Source: Candidatus Methylomirabilis sp. (GTDB lineage Bacteria > Methylomirabilota > Methylomirabilia > Methylomirabilales > CSP1-5). Taken from it: a DNA stretch of 35,425 nucleotides. Of this stretch, positions 1 through 10,422 are shown one piece after another. The position numbers were made by a program, and so were the translations under genes. Location: positions 1-35,425 of the forward strand of contig JAAXQN010000036.1 of assembly GCA_012974305.1 (NCBI GenBank), given 5' to 3'. The stretch's first letter is position 1; the number at the start of each line of letters is the position of its first letter. Under the pieces are notes generated by a model, which ran no database searches, was not told where the DNA came from, and saw only the letters and a program-made list of their open reading frames with translations.

Positions 1-1
1 G

Positions 2-1882
2 TACGGCACACTGGAACGGGACGATGTCTCCATGCGGGTCATTGCCGACCATGCCCGGGCGACCACATTCCTGCTAACCGACGGAATCCTGCCCAGCAAT
101 GAGTGGCGGGGGTACGTGCTGCGGCGAATTGTCCGACGGGCTCTACGGCACGGGAAGCTTTTAGGCCTTGAAGGACCATTCCTGGCCCAGATGACAGAGC
201 GTGTGGTCGATCAGATGAAGGAACAGTACCCGGAGCTTCAGGCGAGTCGAGACCGCGTGGCGCGCGAGACGCTTGCCGAGGAAGAACGCTTTGGCCATAC
301 CCTCAAGATGGCTATTCCTCGACTGGACGAGGAAATCGGACAAGCGAAGGCCAAGCCCTTGGATGCTCAGCTTATCCCGGGAGATCAATTGTTCAAGCTG
401 TATGACACCTATGGTCTTCCGCGCGATCTTATAGAGGAACTCGCCCAGGAACAGAGCGTTATGCTCGATTGGGAAACCTTTGAAAACTTGTTGCAACGTC
501 AGCGAGTCCTGGCCAAGGCCAGTGCTGTGGCCATGTTCAAAGGGGCTGAAGTCTCGCCCGTCTTGCAGGAGCTGGCGACCTCCCGCTCGACTCCCTTCGT
601 CGGGTATGACCAGACCGAGGTTGAGGCCGAGGTAACCGCCATCGTGAAGGCGGGGCAGAGTACCGAAGCAGTCCAAAAAGGGGAGGAAGCAGCGATCATC
701 CTGGACCGTACGCCCTTTTATGCCGAGGGGGGGGGGCAGGTAGCAGATGTTGGGACCCTGCAGGGCTCACGGGGCGTGGCCGATGTTCTGGATGTTCAAC
801 GGCCCCTTCCTGGGTTGACGGTCCACCGGGTCCTGATCGCACATGGGTCGATTCGGAAAGGAGACCGGTTGCGCGCAGCCATTGATGCGGAACGGCGAGC
901 GCAGATTCTAAAGAACCACACTGCAACCCACCTGGTTCATGAAGCCCTTCATCGAATTCTGGGGGATCATGTCCGACAGGAGGGGTCTTTGGTGGCTCCC
1001 GACCGTCTTCGGTTCGACTTTCGCCACTATGGACCAACGACGGCTGCGGAGCTTGCCCGCATCGAACGGATGGTGAACGAGCAGCTGTGGCGGAACCTCC
1101 CAGTGATGATCGAGGACGGGGTCCCGTACGAGGAAGCGCTAGCCCGAGGGGCCAAGGCCTTTTTTGCCGATAAATATGCAGACCGAGTTCGGACCGTGAC
1201 GGTACCAGGATTCGGGCTTGAACTCTGCGGGGGGACGCATGTCCAGGCCATTGGCGAGATTGGCCTCTTCAAGATCGCCAGCGAAGGGGGGGTTGCTGCG
1301 GGTATCCGGCGTATTGAGGCCAATACCGGTCCGGGAGCCTACGACTACCTCCTGAGGGAGGAAGCTGCCCTTCAGGAATCGGCTGATGCGCTGAAGGCGC
1401 GACCGCTCGAGCTTCCGGAGAAAGTGGACAGGCTAACCCACCGGGGCGGAGAGCTGGAGCGGGAGATCCAGCGACTTCGAAGCCGGGTTGCAGCCACCGT
1501 TGTAGAGGAGTTGCTCAAAAAGGTTGAAGCCGTCGAAGGGCTTCGGGTCGTCCGGGGGCGCGTGGAACATTTCGACCAGAAGGGGCTTAGAGACCTCGTA
1601 GACCGAGTCCGGACGAAGCTTGGTTCGGGAGTGGTGGTTCTCGGGACCCTCGCGGATAACAGAGTGGCTTGGGTTGCCGGGATCACACCAGACATCGTGC
1701 CGCGAGTCCATGCTGGAAAGCTGGTGCGAGAGATGGCCCGGATGACGGGAGGAGAGGGGGGCGGTCGGGCCGACTTAGCCGAGGCCGGAGGGAAGGATCC
1801 GTCGAGGCTCGATCATGCCCTTGGTCATGTCCCGGAACTCGTCCGCCAGCTGTTGGGTGAGGACGGAGGGAAGGGATCCTGA
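2..1882 (+). CDS. alaS: Alanyl-tRNA synthetase, 5'-truncated by window edge
   Basis: Frame is open from nt 2 (YGTLERDDVSMRVIADHARATTFLLTDGILPSNEWRGYVLRRIVRRALRHG), with the YAEGGGQ, NHTATHLVHEAL and ELCGGTHV motifs of AlaS and its editing domain. Confidence 0.97.
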   Translation, partial: YGTLERDDVSMRVIADHARATTFLLTDGILPSNEWRGYVLRRIVRRALRHGKLLGLEGPFLAQMTERVVDQMKEQYPELQASRDRVARETLAEEERFGHTLKMAIPRLDEEIGQAKAKPLDAQLIPGDQLFKLYDTYGLPRDLIEELAQEQSVMLDWETFENLLQRQRVLAKASAVAMFKGAEVSPVLQELATSRSTPFVGYDQTEVEAEVTAIVKAGQSTEAVQKGEEAAIILDRTPFYAEGGGQVADVGTLQGSRGVADVLDVQRPLPGLTVHRVLIAHGSIRKGDRLRAAIDAERRAQILKNHTATHLVHEALHRILGDHVRQEGSLVAPDRLRFDFRHYGPTTAAELARIERMVNEQLWRNLPVMIEDGVPYEEALARGAKAFFADKYADRVRTVTVPGFGLELCGGTHVQAIGEIGLFKIASEGGVAAGIRRIEANTGPGAYDYLLREEAALQESADALKARPLELPEKVDRLTHRGGELEREIQRLRSRVAATVVEELLKKVEAVEGLRVVRGRVEHFDQKGLRDLVDRVRTKLGSGVVVLGTLADNRVAWVAGITPDIVPRVHAGKLVREMARMTGGEGGGRADLAEAGGKDPSRLDHALGHVPELVRQLLGEDGGKGS

Positions 1883-1904
1883 CGCTTGAAATGCAGGAGG
1901 GCGA

Positions 1905-2579
1905 GTGGTATACAAGAAACTTCAGGAATCATCGCCTTTGACAGCCGACCGACGGAGGAAAAAGTTTCCGGTAGCCTCGGAGGGGTGGCCATTTATCGTG
2001 CCCCTTCTGGGAGGTGCTTTCCTTCTTTGGATAACGGGGATTACGCTGGGAAGCCTGTTCCTGGTCCTGCTCGCAGCAGCGGTCGGTTTTTTCTTCCGGG
2101 ATCCAGAGCGGTGTCCACCTGCGGAGGTCGGGGCGATCCTGGCTCCGGCCGATGGACGGGTCGTCCGGATTGGCCCTTCGATAGACGGGCGGAGGGGGAC
2201 GGAGGTCAGCATTTTCCTCTCCCTTTTCGATGTCCACATCAACCGTGCCCCGTGCGCCGGCCGGATCGAGGAGGTGCTTCCAAGTGCGGGGACCTTTCGG
2301 GTCGCATGGAAGGAAGAAGCCTCCCGAAGAAACGCCCAGACCTTGATCCACCTCAAAGGGGGTCCAAGGGACATATTCGTTCGGCAGGTGGCCGGGATCT
2401 TAGCCAGGCAGATCGTCACATGGGTTCGACCTGGGCAGGAGGTTCGGGCAGGAGAGCGTATTGGTATGATTCGGTTTGGGTCTCGGGTCGATCTGCTCTT
2501 GCCTGAGGGTGTGCGTCCGAGGGTGCAAATCGGGGATCAGGTGAGGGGCGGCGAGAGCGTCATGGGGGTAGTCTCATGA
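1905..2579 (+). CDS. psd: Phosphatidylserine decarboxylase (short form)
   Basis: GTG start with upstream aggagg. FFFRDPER, LAPADGRVV, FLSLFDVHINRAPCAG and a C-terminal GSRVD (Gly-Ser self-cleavage) motif. Followed by pssA with ATGA overlap. Confidence 0.93.
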   Translation: MVYKKLQESSPLTADRRRKKFPVASEGWPFIVPLLGGAFLLWITGITLGSLFLVLLAAAVGFFFRDPERCPPAEVGAILAPADGRVVRIGPSIDGRRGTEVSIFLSLFDVHINRAPCAGRIEEVLPSAGTFRVAWKEEASRRNAQTLIHLKGGPRDIFVRQVAGILARQIVTWVRPGQEVRAGERIGMIRFGSRVDLLLPEGVRPRVQIGDQVRGGESVMGVVS

Positions 2580-3370
2580 GCCGAGAGGTTCGCCGCGGGG
2601 TGTACATCCTGCCCAGCATTTTGACGCTTGGGAATCTCTTTTGCGGATTCTACGCGATCATCGCGATCTATAAGCACGATTTTTCCAAGGCAGTGCTGGC
2701 GATCATCATAGCCCTCGTAATAGATTTTCTGGATGGGGCGGTCGCGCGGTTCGCAAAGGCGACCAGCGATTTCGGAATGGAGTTGGATTCGTTGGCCGAT
2801 CTCGTTTCCTTCGGCGTCGCCCCCGGCATGTTGGCCTACGTCTTCGCCATGCAGCCCTTTGGGCGAATTGGCTGGCTGGCGGCTTTTCTTTTTGCGGCCT
2901 GCGGAGCGCTCCGGCTGGCCCGATTCAACATCCAGACCAAGAAGCTCGACAAGCGCTACTTTGTTGGCCTTCCAATCCCTGCGGCGGCGGGGATCGTGGT
3001 TTCCAGCGTACTCTTTTTGGGAGAATCTCCCTCCCTGGTCGTCTTGGATTACGAACTGCTTTCACCGGAGGTGACCTCGGCACTGATGGTCGTGTTGGTC
3101 ACCGTGACTGCCTTTCTCATGGTCAGCAAGGTCAGGTACCGCTCTCTGAAAGAAATCGACATTTCTCGGCGACATCCCTTTACGATCCTCATCAGCGTGA
3201 TCCTGGCCATGCTCGTTATCGCCTCGGAACCGCGTCTCCTGCTCTTTGGCTTTTTCTTCCTGTATGCCCTCTCCGGTTTCTTCAGGTACCTTCCCATCTG
3301 GCGCAAGCGGGTCGCGGTTGACTTGGGTGAAGAGCTCGAGCTTACGCCGGGGGAGCCGCGTTCCCCCTGA
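2576..3370 (+). CDS. pssA: CDP-diacylglycerol--serine O-phosphatidyltransferase
   Basis: CDP-alcohol phosphatidyltransferase motif DFLDGAVARFAKATSDFGMELDSLADLVSFGVAP. Multiple hydrophobic segments. Start overlaps psd stop. Confidence 0.95.
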   Translation: MSREVRRGVYILPSILTLGNLFCGFYAIIAIYKHDFSKAVLAIIIALVIDFLDGAVARFAKATSDFGMELDSLADLVSFGVAPGMLAYVFAMQPFGRIGWLAAFLFAACGALRLARFNIQTKKLDKRYFVGLPIPAAAGIVVSSVLFLGESPSLVVLDYELLSPEVTSALMVVLVTVTAFLMVSKVRYRSLKEIDISRRHPFTILISVILAMLVIASEPRLLLFGFFFLYALSGFFRYLPIWRKRVAVDLGEELELTPGEPRSP

Positions 3371-3389
3371 GGGAGGGTTCCCCCGGCGT
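3344..3389 (+). terminator. Long GC-rich inverted repeat spanning the pssA stop codon; possible terminator or attenuator hairpin
   Basis: Left arm acgccgggggagcc (3344-3357) pairs with right arm ggttcccccggcgt (3376-3389), with one G-T type mismatch. No U-tract follows. Confidence 0.4.
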
Positions 3390-3482
3390 GGCAGCACCAA
3401 TCGTGACTTTCGGATGGAATGAATCTTCAGGTTTCGTATGCCCTAATAGCAATGCCGTGCATGCATGGAGAGGAGAAACAGA

Positions 3483-5027
3483 ATGGCGACGCGGATTCTG
3501 ATCTTTGATACCACATTGCGCGATGGAGAGCAGTCTCCGGGATACAGCATGAATACCCGTGAGAAACTGGAGCTCGCTCGACAGCTCGCCCGGCTCCGGG
3601 TCGATATCATTGAGGCGGGTTTCCCTATCGCGTCCCCGGATGATTTTGAGGCCGTCAAGGTGGTTTCGCAAAATGTCCGGGACGGGATTGCCATTGCGGG
3701 ACTCTGCCGGACCCGAGAGCAGGACATCGATCGGGCATGGGAAGCGCTCCAGCACGCGGAGCGCCCGCGGATCCACACCTTCATTGCCACGTCCGATATT
3801 CACATGCGGCATAAGCTGAAGATGAGCCGGGAGGAGGTACTTGAGTCCGCCGTCCGGGCCGTGAAGAGGGCCCGAGGGTATACGGACGACGTCGAGTTTT
3901 CCTGTGAGGATGCCTGCCGGACCGATCAGGACTTCCTCTGCCAGGTGGTGGGGGCAGCCATCCAAGCGGGGGCCACGACGATTAATATCCCCGACACGGT
4001 GGGATATACGATTCCTTGGGAATACGGCGAGCGGATTCGGGATCTCATGAATCGCGTTCCCAACATCGACAAGGTAGTCGTGAGCGTCCACACCCACGAC
4101 GACTTGGGTCTGGCCGTCGCCAACTCCTTGGCGGGAGTAAGAGAGGGAGCTCGGCAGGTCGAGTGCACCATCAACGGCATTGGAGAGCGAGCTGGAAACG
4201 CCTCCCTTGAAGAGATTGTCATGGCAATCAGGACCCGCAAAGACATCGTTGATGCCGAGACGGGCGTCAAGGCCGAGGAGATCTACAAGACCTCAAAGCT
4301 GCTCACGACCATTACCGGCATTCCAGTCCAGCCGAATAAGGCGATTGTCGGCGCCAACGCTTTTGCCCACGAAGCGGGAATCCACCAGCATGGGATGCTT
4401 TCTCACACGTTGACCTACGAGATCATGACCCCGGAGTCGGTGGGGGTACCCCAAAGCCGTCTTGTCCTGGGCAAGCACTCAGGACGCCACGCCTTAAAGA
4501 AGCGGCTTCAGGATCTGGGCATGGATCTCGGTGAAGAGGATCTGTCAAAGGCGTTTCAGCGATTTAAGGAGCTGTGCGACAAGAAGAAGGAAATCTTCGA
4601 CGACGACCTCTTGGCTATCGTCGAGGAACAGGTGCTCACCTTGCCCGAAACGTACGTGCTTGACCATCTGCAGTTTGCAAGTGGGACCAATATGATCCCC
4701 ACCGCCACGGTCCGCTTACGAAAAGAGGACGAGATCCACCAGGAATCAGGCTGGGGCGATGGCCCGGTGGACGCAACCTTCAAGGCCATCGACCAGGTTA
4801 CCGGGATTCACCCCACGTTGAAGGACTATGGCATCCGGGCGGTAACATCAGGCAAGGATGCCCTAGGGGAGGTGATGGTCTCGATCGAGATCGATGGACA
4901 GACGATCATCGGTCGGGGGACCTCCACCGACATCATCGAGGCCAGCGCGAAGGCCTATCTGAACGCCATCAACCGAGCGGTGGGCCGGAAAGCCCCTCCT
5001 GGAAAAGAGGTGAAAGAAGGCGTGTGA
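3483..5027 (+). CDS. leuA: 2-isopropylmalate synthase
   Basis: [52 protein letters not shown] and a C-terminal regulatory domain. ATG at 3483 follows a purine-rich SD (gagaggag). Confidence 0.97.
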   Translation: MATRILIFDTTLRDGEQSPGYSMNTREKLELARQLARLRVDIIEAGFPIASPDDFEAVKVVSQNVRDGIAIAGLCRTREQDIDRAWEALQHAERPRIHTFIATSDIHMRHKLKMSREEVLESAVRAVKRARGYTDDVEFSCEDACRTDQDFLCQVVGAAIQAGATTINIPDTVGYTIPWEYGERIRDLMNRVPNIDKVVVSVHTHDDLGLAVANSLAGVREGARQVECTINGIGERAGNASLEEIVMAIRTRKDIVDAETGVKAEEIYKTSKLLTTITGIPVQPNKAIVGANAFAHEAGIHQHGMLSHTLTYEIMTPESVGVPQSRLVLGKHSGRHALKKRLQDLGMDLGEEDLSKAFQRFKELCDKKKEIFDDDLLAIVEEQVLTLPETYVLDHLQFASGTNMIPTATVRLRKEDEIHQESGWGDGPVDATFKAIDQVTGIHPTLKDYGIRAVTSGKDALGEVMVSIEIDGQTIIGRGTSTDIIEASAKAYLNAINRAVGRKAPPGKEVKEGV

Positions 5028-5089
5028 TGGGAACTCCGGTGCCCATGAGGACGGGCAGTTGAGTGTCCGATTCGGGAGAGTAACAGGGC

Positions 5090-6493
5090 ATGGCTGAAAC
5101 ACTCCTCGACAAAATCTGGCGTACCCATACGGTCCGGACGCTTCCGTCGGGGCAGACGCAGCTCTTTGTTGGCTTACATCTTGTCCACGAGGTGACGAGC
5201 CCCCAGGCTTTCCAGATGATTCGCGAGGTGAATCTCAGCGTCCGCCTTCCGGACAGGACGTTCGCGACAATTGATCACATCGTGCCGACCGCGTCGCAGC
5301 TTCGCCCCTTTGGCGATGTCCTGGCCGAGGAGATGACCGTCCACCTCGTGCAGAATTGTAAGGAGTTCGGCATCCCGCTGTTCGATCTAGATAGTGGCCG
5401 GCAGGGGATCGTCCATGTCATCGGACCTGAACTGGGTCTGACTCAACCGGGAATGGTGATTGCTTGCGGCGACAGTCACACCGGGACGCACGGAGCCCTT
5501 GGTGCGCTCGCCTTCCCTATTGGCACCAGCCAGGTTCGGGACGTTCTGGCGACGCAGTGCTTGGCATTGGACAAGCCGAAGCTCCGGCAGATCCGGGTAG
5601 AGGGTGAGCTTGCGCAGGGTGTCTACGCCAAGGACGTGATCCTGGCGATCATTCAGCGGCTTGGGGTGAAGGGCGGCGTGGGCTATGCCTACGAGTACGC
5701 CGGATCACTGGTCGAGACAATGTCGATGGAGGAACGCCTCACCATCTGTAACATGAGTATTGAGGGAGGTGCGCGGCTCGGGTACGTCAATCCCGACGCG
5801 AGGACGTTCGATTATATGAAGGGTCGCCCGTTTGCACCGCACGGCGAGGCCTTTGATCGTGCGGTGGCGTGGTGGAAGAAGATGGCGACAGACCCAGGTG
5901 CTCGCTTCGATGACGTGGTCACGTTGGACGGTAGGTCAATCCAGCCTGTCGTCACATGGGGAATCAACCCAGGGCAGTCTGTGGAGGTGAACGAGCGGAT
6001 TCCGGATCCAGCTGATGCCCCGGAAGCCGACCGAGCCGCTTGGGCCGAAGCGCTGGCCTTCATGTCCTTTGAACCGGGCCAGCAGATCGTCGGGACCCCG
6101 ATTGACGTGGCTTTCATTGGCTCTTGTACCAATGCGCGAATTTCTGATCTGCGCGCTGCTGCCGCGGTGGCACGGGGGCGGAGGATTGCGAAGAGCGTGC
6201 GGGCGCTTGTTGTTCCAGGCTCGCAGGCGGTGGCCGAGGCGGCCGAGGCTGAGGGGTTGCACGAAATCTTCCAAGAGGCCGGGTTTGAGTGGCGGAAGGC
6301 CGGCTGTTCTCTGTGTTTGGGGATCAACGAAGACAAACTCAAGGGTCGGGAGATCTGTGCCTCCTCGAGCAACCGGAATTTCAAGGGGCGTCAGGGTTCG
6401 CCGACGGGGCGGACGCTGCTGATGAGCCCGGCCATGGTGGCCGCGGCGGCCGTCACCGGAGAGGTCACTGACGTGCGGGAGTTGCTGCGATGA
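5090..6493 (+). CDS. leuC: 3-isopropylmalate dehydratase large subunit
   Basis: [40 protein letters not shown] and [13 protein letters not shown] Fe-S ligand motifs. Confidence 0.97.
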   Translation: MAETLLDKIWRTHTVRTLPSGQTQLFVGLHLVHEVTSPQAFQMIREVNLSVRLPDRTFATIDHIVPTASQLRPFGDVLAEEMTVHLVQNCKEFGIPLFDLDSGRQGIVHVIGPELGLTQPGMVIACGDSHTGTHGALGALAFPIGTSQVRDVLATQCLALDKPKLRQIRVEGELAQGVYAKDVILAIIQRLGVKGGVGYAYEYAGSLVETMSMEERLTICNMSIEGGARLGYVNPDARTFDYMKGRPFAPHGEAFDRAVAWWKKMATDPGARFDDVVTLDGRSIQPVVTWGINPGQSVEVNERIPDPADAPEADRAAWAEALAFMSFEPGQQIVGTPIDVAFIGSCTNARISDLRAAAAVARGRRIAKSVRALVVPGSQAVAEAAEAEGLHEIFQEAGFEWRKAGCSLCLGINEDKLKGREICASSSNRNFKGRQGSPTGRTLLMSPAMVAAAAVTGEVTDVRELLR

Positions 6494-7080
6494 GTCCCAT
6501 CCGGCGGACGATCGTCGGCCGGGGTCTCCCCCTGCCGGGTACGGACATCGACACGGACCGAATCATGCCTGCTCGGTTCCTGAAAAGCGTCACGTTTGAG
6601 GGGCTCGAGGAGCACCTCTTTAAAGATGATCGTCTCCAGTTCCCGGACCATTCGTTCAACCAAGACCGGTACAGGGAGGCCACGATCCTCGTGGTCGGCC
6701 AGAATTTCGGCTGTGGCTCGTCGCGGGAGCACGCGCCGGAGGCGCTGCGGCGATGGGGAATCCGCGGTGTCGTCGGCGAGTCGTTCGGGGACATCTTCCT
6801 GGGAAACTGCACCGCCCTCGGGATCCCCTGTCTCACCGTAGATGTGGAAGATGCGGACTGGTTGATGGAGGCCGTCGCGGAGGATCCCGAACGCGAGATT
6901 GTGCTCGATGTCGAGAACCGAGAGGTACTCTTTGGTGAGCGAGCCATGCCTGCCATGATTCCGAAAGGCCACCAAGAGCAGCTCTTGACAGGCACGTGGA
7001 ACGCCACTTTTGTCCTGTTGGAGGCAGGGGAGGAGATCGAACAGGTGGCCAAGAGCCTTCCTTATGTGACCGGGTACTGA
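6490..7080 (+). CDS. leuD: 3-isopropylmalate dehydratase small subunit
   Basis: [13 protein letters not shown] and [34 protein letters not shown] motifs. ATGA overlap with leuC. Confidence 0.96.
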   Translation: MSPIRRTIVGRGLPLPGTDIDTDRIMPARFLKSVTFEGLEEHLFKDDRLQFPDHSFNQDRYREATILVVGQNFGCGSSREHAPEALRRWGIRGVVGESFGDIFLGNCTALGIPCLTVDVEDADWLMEAVAEDPEREIVLDVENREVLFGERAMPAMIPKGHQEQLLTGTWNATFVLLEAGEEIEQVAKSLPYVTGY

Positions 7081-7081
7081 A

Positions 7082-7129
7082 GGTTCAGGGTCAAGAGTTC
7101 AGAGTTGTGGGTTCAGAATTCAGGGTTGA
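7082..7129. repeat. Degenerate GTTCAG-type short tandem repeats in the leuD-asd intergenic region
   Basis: ggttcagggtcaagagttcagagttgtgggttcagaattcagggttgag: repeated (g/a)(g/a)gttcag(a/g) octamer-like units. Confidence 0.6.
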
Positions 7130-7186
7130 GAGAAAACAAAAGTGGCCCTGTTCATCAACAGGAACTGATGCGATCCACCGTGAACG

Positions 7187-8254
7187 GTGAACTTCGATGA
7201 GGGAGATGTGGCGGGAACGGGATACAGGGTAGCAATTGCGGGGGCAACGGGAGCAGTCGGGCAGACGATGCTTTCGATCCTGGAGGAGCGCGACTTTCCA
7301 GTGCGGGGTGTCCGGCTGTTGGCATCCGAGCGCTCCGAGGGGAAAACCCTCACTTTTCGCGGCGAGGAAGTCAAGGTCGAAAAACTGACAGAACGCGCCT
7401 TTCAGGGAATTGAAGTAGCCCTCTTCTCTGCTGGCGCCAGCCGAAGTAAGACATTCGCTCCAGCAGGGGTGAAGGCGGGGGCATTAGTGGTCGACAACAG
7501 CTCCGCCTTCCGGATGGACCCGGAAGTCCCGCTGATCATCCCGGAGGTCAACCCTGAAGCCGCCTTTCAGCACAAGGGTCTGATCGCCAACCCCAACTGT
7601 ACGACGACTGTGACCGTCATGGCCCTGAAGCCTCTCCACGATGCCGCACGAGTGAAGCGTGTCATCGTGTCAAGCTATCAATCGGTCTCAGGGGCCGGGA
7701 CGCAGGCCATCGAGGAGCTGAAACAACAGGTCCTGGCGTGGGCAAAGGGGGAGCAGGCAGAAGCTAAGGTTTTCCCGCATCCCATTGCGTTTAATCTCAT
7801 TCCCCAGGTGGATGCTTTTGAAGACAGCGGTTATACCAAAGAGGAGATGAAACTCGTTCACGAAACTCGAAAACTGCTGGGGGACGCCTCGATGCAGATT
7901 GCTGCCACCACGGTTCGGGTTCCAGTGTGGTATGCTCACTCGGTCTCGGTGACCGCGGAGACCGAGCGGAAGGTAACGGTCAAAGAGGCGCGGGATCTCT
8001 TCAGGAAGTTCCCGGGACTTTGCCTTTGGGACGACCCGCCGAAAGCTCAGTACCCCACACCTCTCATGGCGACTGGGAAGGATGAGTGCTATGTGGGCCG
8101 CGTGCGGCACGACCTCTCGAGCGAGACGGGCCTGAACTTTTGGGTTGTAGGCGACCAGCTGCGGAAAGGGGCTGCGCTCAACGCCGTACAGATCGTCGAG
8201 CTGGTCCTGGGGGTGACGGAGCAGGGTACTGGCTCGTGCACAACCTCAAACTGA
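7187..8254 (+). CDS. asd: Aspartate-semialdehyde dehydrogenase
   Basis: YRVAIAGATGAVGQTMLSILEERDFPV, PNCTTTVTVMALKPLHDAA and SYQSVSGAGTQAIEEL. The true start may be the in-frame GTG at 7208. Confidence 0.95.
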   Translation: MNFDEGDVAGTGYRVAIAGATGAVGQTMLSILEERDFPVRGVRLLASERSEGKTLTFRGEEVKVEKLTERAFQGIEVALFSAGASRSKTFAPAGVKAGALVVDNSSAFRMDPEVPLIIPEVNPEAAFQHKGLIANPNCTTTVTVMALKPLHDAARVKRVIVSSYQSVSGAGTQAIEELKQQVLAWAKGEQAEAKVFPHPIAFNLIPQVDAFEDSGYTKEEMKLVHETRKLLGDASMQIAATTVRVPVWYAHSVSVTAETERKVTVKEARDLFRKFPGLCLWDDPPKAQYPTPLMATGKDECYVGRVRHDLSSETGLNFWVVGDQLRKGAALNAVQIVELVLGVTEQGTGSCTTSN

Positions 8255-8970
8255 GCGTAGAATACGACGGGACTGCCTATCATGGCTGGCAGGTCCAGCC
8301 AGGATTGCCCACCATTCAGGGATTCTTGCAGGAAACGGCAAAACGTATATCGGGTGAAGAGGTACGCATCACTGGCGCGGGCCGTACCGATGCCGGGGTC
8401 CATGCCCTTGGGCAGGTGGCGAACTTTTGGACAGCAAAGGATCTCGCCTGTGAAAGTTGGCAGCGGGCTTTTAATGGCCTGCTCCCGCCCGATATCGTGG
8501 TGCGACGCGCCGAGACAGTCCCTGACGGCTTTGATGCCCGGCGCTCGGCCAAGCAGAAGACCTATCGGTATAGCATCTTGAACGCCCCTCACCCCTCGGC
8601 ACTCGACCGGCACTGGCTCCTTCACATTCCGGACCGCTTGGATGTGGCCTCAATGGCTGATACCGTAGCCTCCCTCATTGGGGAGCATGACTTTTCCGCG
8701 TTCCGGGCGGCGGACGGGAACTCCCCCAATTCGGTCCGTCGAGTGTATGAAGCCTCCTTTTTGACTCAGGGTCACCGACTCGAGTTTGTGATCACGGGAG
8801 ACGGCTTCCTGAAACACATGATTCGAATCGTGGTGGGGACGCTCCTGGATGTTGGCAGAGGGAGGCTCACGCCGGCCACCTTTCGGAAAATCTTGGAGTC
8901 CAAAGACCGGCAGCATGCTGGGAAGACGGCGCGTCCCCACGGTCTCTGTCTTATGGAAGTTAGCTATTGA
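8236..8970 (+). CDS. truA: tRNA pseudouridine(38-40) synthase
   Basis: LKLSVEYDGTAYHGWQVQP and GAGRTDAGVHALGQVANF. GTG 8236 overlaps the asd stop. The listed ORF start at 8086 is an over-extension. Confidence 0.94.
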   Translation: MHNLKLSVEYDGTAYHGWQVQPGLPTIQGFLQETAKRISGEEVRITGAGRTDAGVHALGQVANFWTAKDLACESWQRAFNGLLPPDIVVRRAETVPDGFDARRSAKQKTYRYSILNAPHPSALDRHWLLHIPDRLDVASMADTVASLIGEHDFSAFRAADGNSPNSVRRVYEASFLTQGHRLEFVITGDGFLKHMIRIVVGTLLDVGRGRLTPATFRKILESKDRQHAGKTARPHGLCLMEVSY

Positions 8971-8986
8971 GCGGGCGGGAGGAGAA

Positions 8987-9256
8987 ATGGCTATCAGTGG
9001 GAATCCCGTAACGATGGCGAGAGAAATCGGCGATGGTTTTAATCCTCTCACCCCGGCAACTCTAAAGAGATTCATGCCAGCCGATCTGAAGGTGATCAAC
9101 AACAGCCTCAGACAAGTCCTCCGAGATGCACGGGCAGAGACGCCCTCGCCAGGCGACAACGAAGCGGTCCGAAAGAAGAACCTCCGCATCCAACGCTTGA
9201 ACCAGGCTATCCTCATCCTCGCCAACTACTGCCGCCAACATCGCATTTCCGTGTGA
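8987..9256 (+). CDS. Small hypothetical protein (89 aa)
   Basis: ATG preceded by ggaggagaa SD, directly after truA. MAISGNPVTMAREIGDGFNPLTPATLKRFMPADLKVINNSLRQVLRDARAE... No recognised domain. Confidence 0.65.
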   Translation: MAISGNPVTMAREIGDGFNPLTPATLKRFMPADLKVINNSLRQVLRDARAETPSPGDNEAVRKKNLRIQRLNQAILILANYCRQHRISV

Positions 9257-9293
9257 GTGGGTTATTGCACCCGACCCCTCAACTCCGCCGATC

Positions 9294-10292
9294 ATGAAGG
9301 CAATGTGTTTGGATCATCCCGGACCAGTCGCGACCAACCCCCTGAAGGAGGCGGACGTCCCGATCCCTGAACCTGGTGCCGGACAAGTCCGTCTGGAAGT
9401 GACTCATTGTGGGGTATGTCGGACGGACCTCCACATTGTGGAAGGGGACCTTCCGCCGGTGAAGGTACCAGTGATCCCTGGGCACCAGATCGTGGGGATC
9501 GTGGATGCGGTTGGGCCCGGATCGCGTCGCTTTCGTCTGGGTGATCGACTTGGAATCGCCTGGCTAAACTGGACCTGCGGCCGCTGTCACTATTGTACAG
9601 CTGGTCGGGAGAATCTGTGTGAAGCGGCACGCTTCACCGGTTACCACGTTGACGGAGGCTACGCCCAATATGCGGTTATGGATGAAACCTTTGCCTTTCC
9701 GATTCCTGACACCTTTACCAACGTGCAGGCCGCACCCCTTCTCTGTGCTGGCATCATTGGCTTTCGCTCACTGCGATTGAGCGAGATCAGGCCTGGTGAG
9801 CGCTTGGGCCTTTACGGATTTGGGGCTTCAGCGCATGTCGTCATCCAGATCGCGCGCCACTGGGGCTGTGAGGTGCTGGTCTTCACCCGGGGTCAAGCCC
9901 ATCAACAGCTCGCCCGGGACCTGGGAGCCACATGGGCGGGGAGAGCGGAAGAGATCCCACCGCATCCTCTCGATAGTGCCATCCTGTTTGCTCCCGTCGG
10001 CACCCTTGTGCCGGAGGCGTTACGCGCCTTGCGCAAAGGGGGTACGCTTGCCATCAATGCCATTCACTTAAGTCCCATCCCTGCGCTGGACTACTCACAG
10101 CTTTACCACGAGCGCACCATCCGCAGTGTGACCAACTTCACGCGCCAGGATGCCGAAGACTTGTTGCGGCTCGCAGCTGAGGTGCCGGTTCGGGCGGAAG
10201 TCGAGATTTTTCCACTTCGGGACGCCAACCATGCCCTGCAGCGCCTGAAGGCGGCCGAGTTGCGGGCGGGGGCGGTCTTAGAGATGCCGTAG
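9294..10292 (+). CDS. Zinc-dependent alcohol dehydrogenase family protein
   Basis: [30 protein letters not shown] and structural-zinc motif [15 protein letters not shown] of the MDR family. Confidence 0.92.
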   Translation: MKAMCLDHPGPVATNPLKEADVPIPEPGAGQVRLEVTHCGVCRTDLHIVEGDLPPVKVPVIPGHQIVGIVDAVGPGSRRFRLGDRLGIAWLNWTCGRCHYCTAGRENLCEAARFTGYHVDGGYAQYAVMDETFAFPIPDTFTNVQAAPLLCAGIIGFRSLRLSEIRPGERLGLYGFGASAHVVIQIARHWGCEVLVFTRGQAHQQLARDLGATWAGRAEEIPPHPLDSAILFAPVGTLVPEALRALRKGGTLAINAIHLSPIPALDYSQLYHERTIRSVTNFTRQDAEDLLRLAAEVPVRAEVEIFPLRDANHALQRLKAAELRAGAVLEMP

Positions 10293-10422
10293 GTGTGAGC
10301 GGACTTATCACGGCAAAGCGACACACCTCTTCGGCAGCGAACACGGCCAAGTGCGGCAGTTGCAACTGCCGCAGGCGTGTGCTATCTATAAGCGGAAATT
10401 CTCGAGAGGTGAGAGTATCAGG

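Noticed and set aside
1886-2506. 206-aa + strand ORF overlapping psd
   Set aside because: Alternative frame within psd; low-complexity GC-rich translation.
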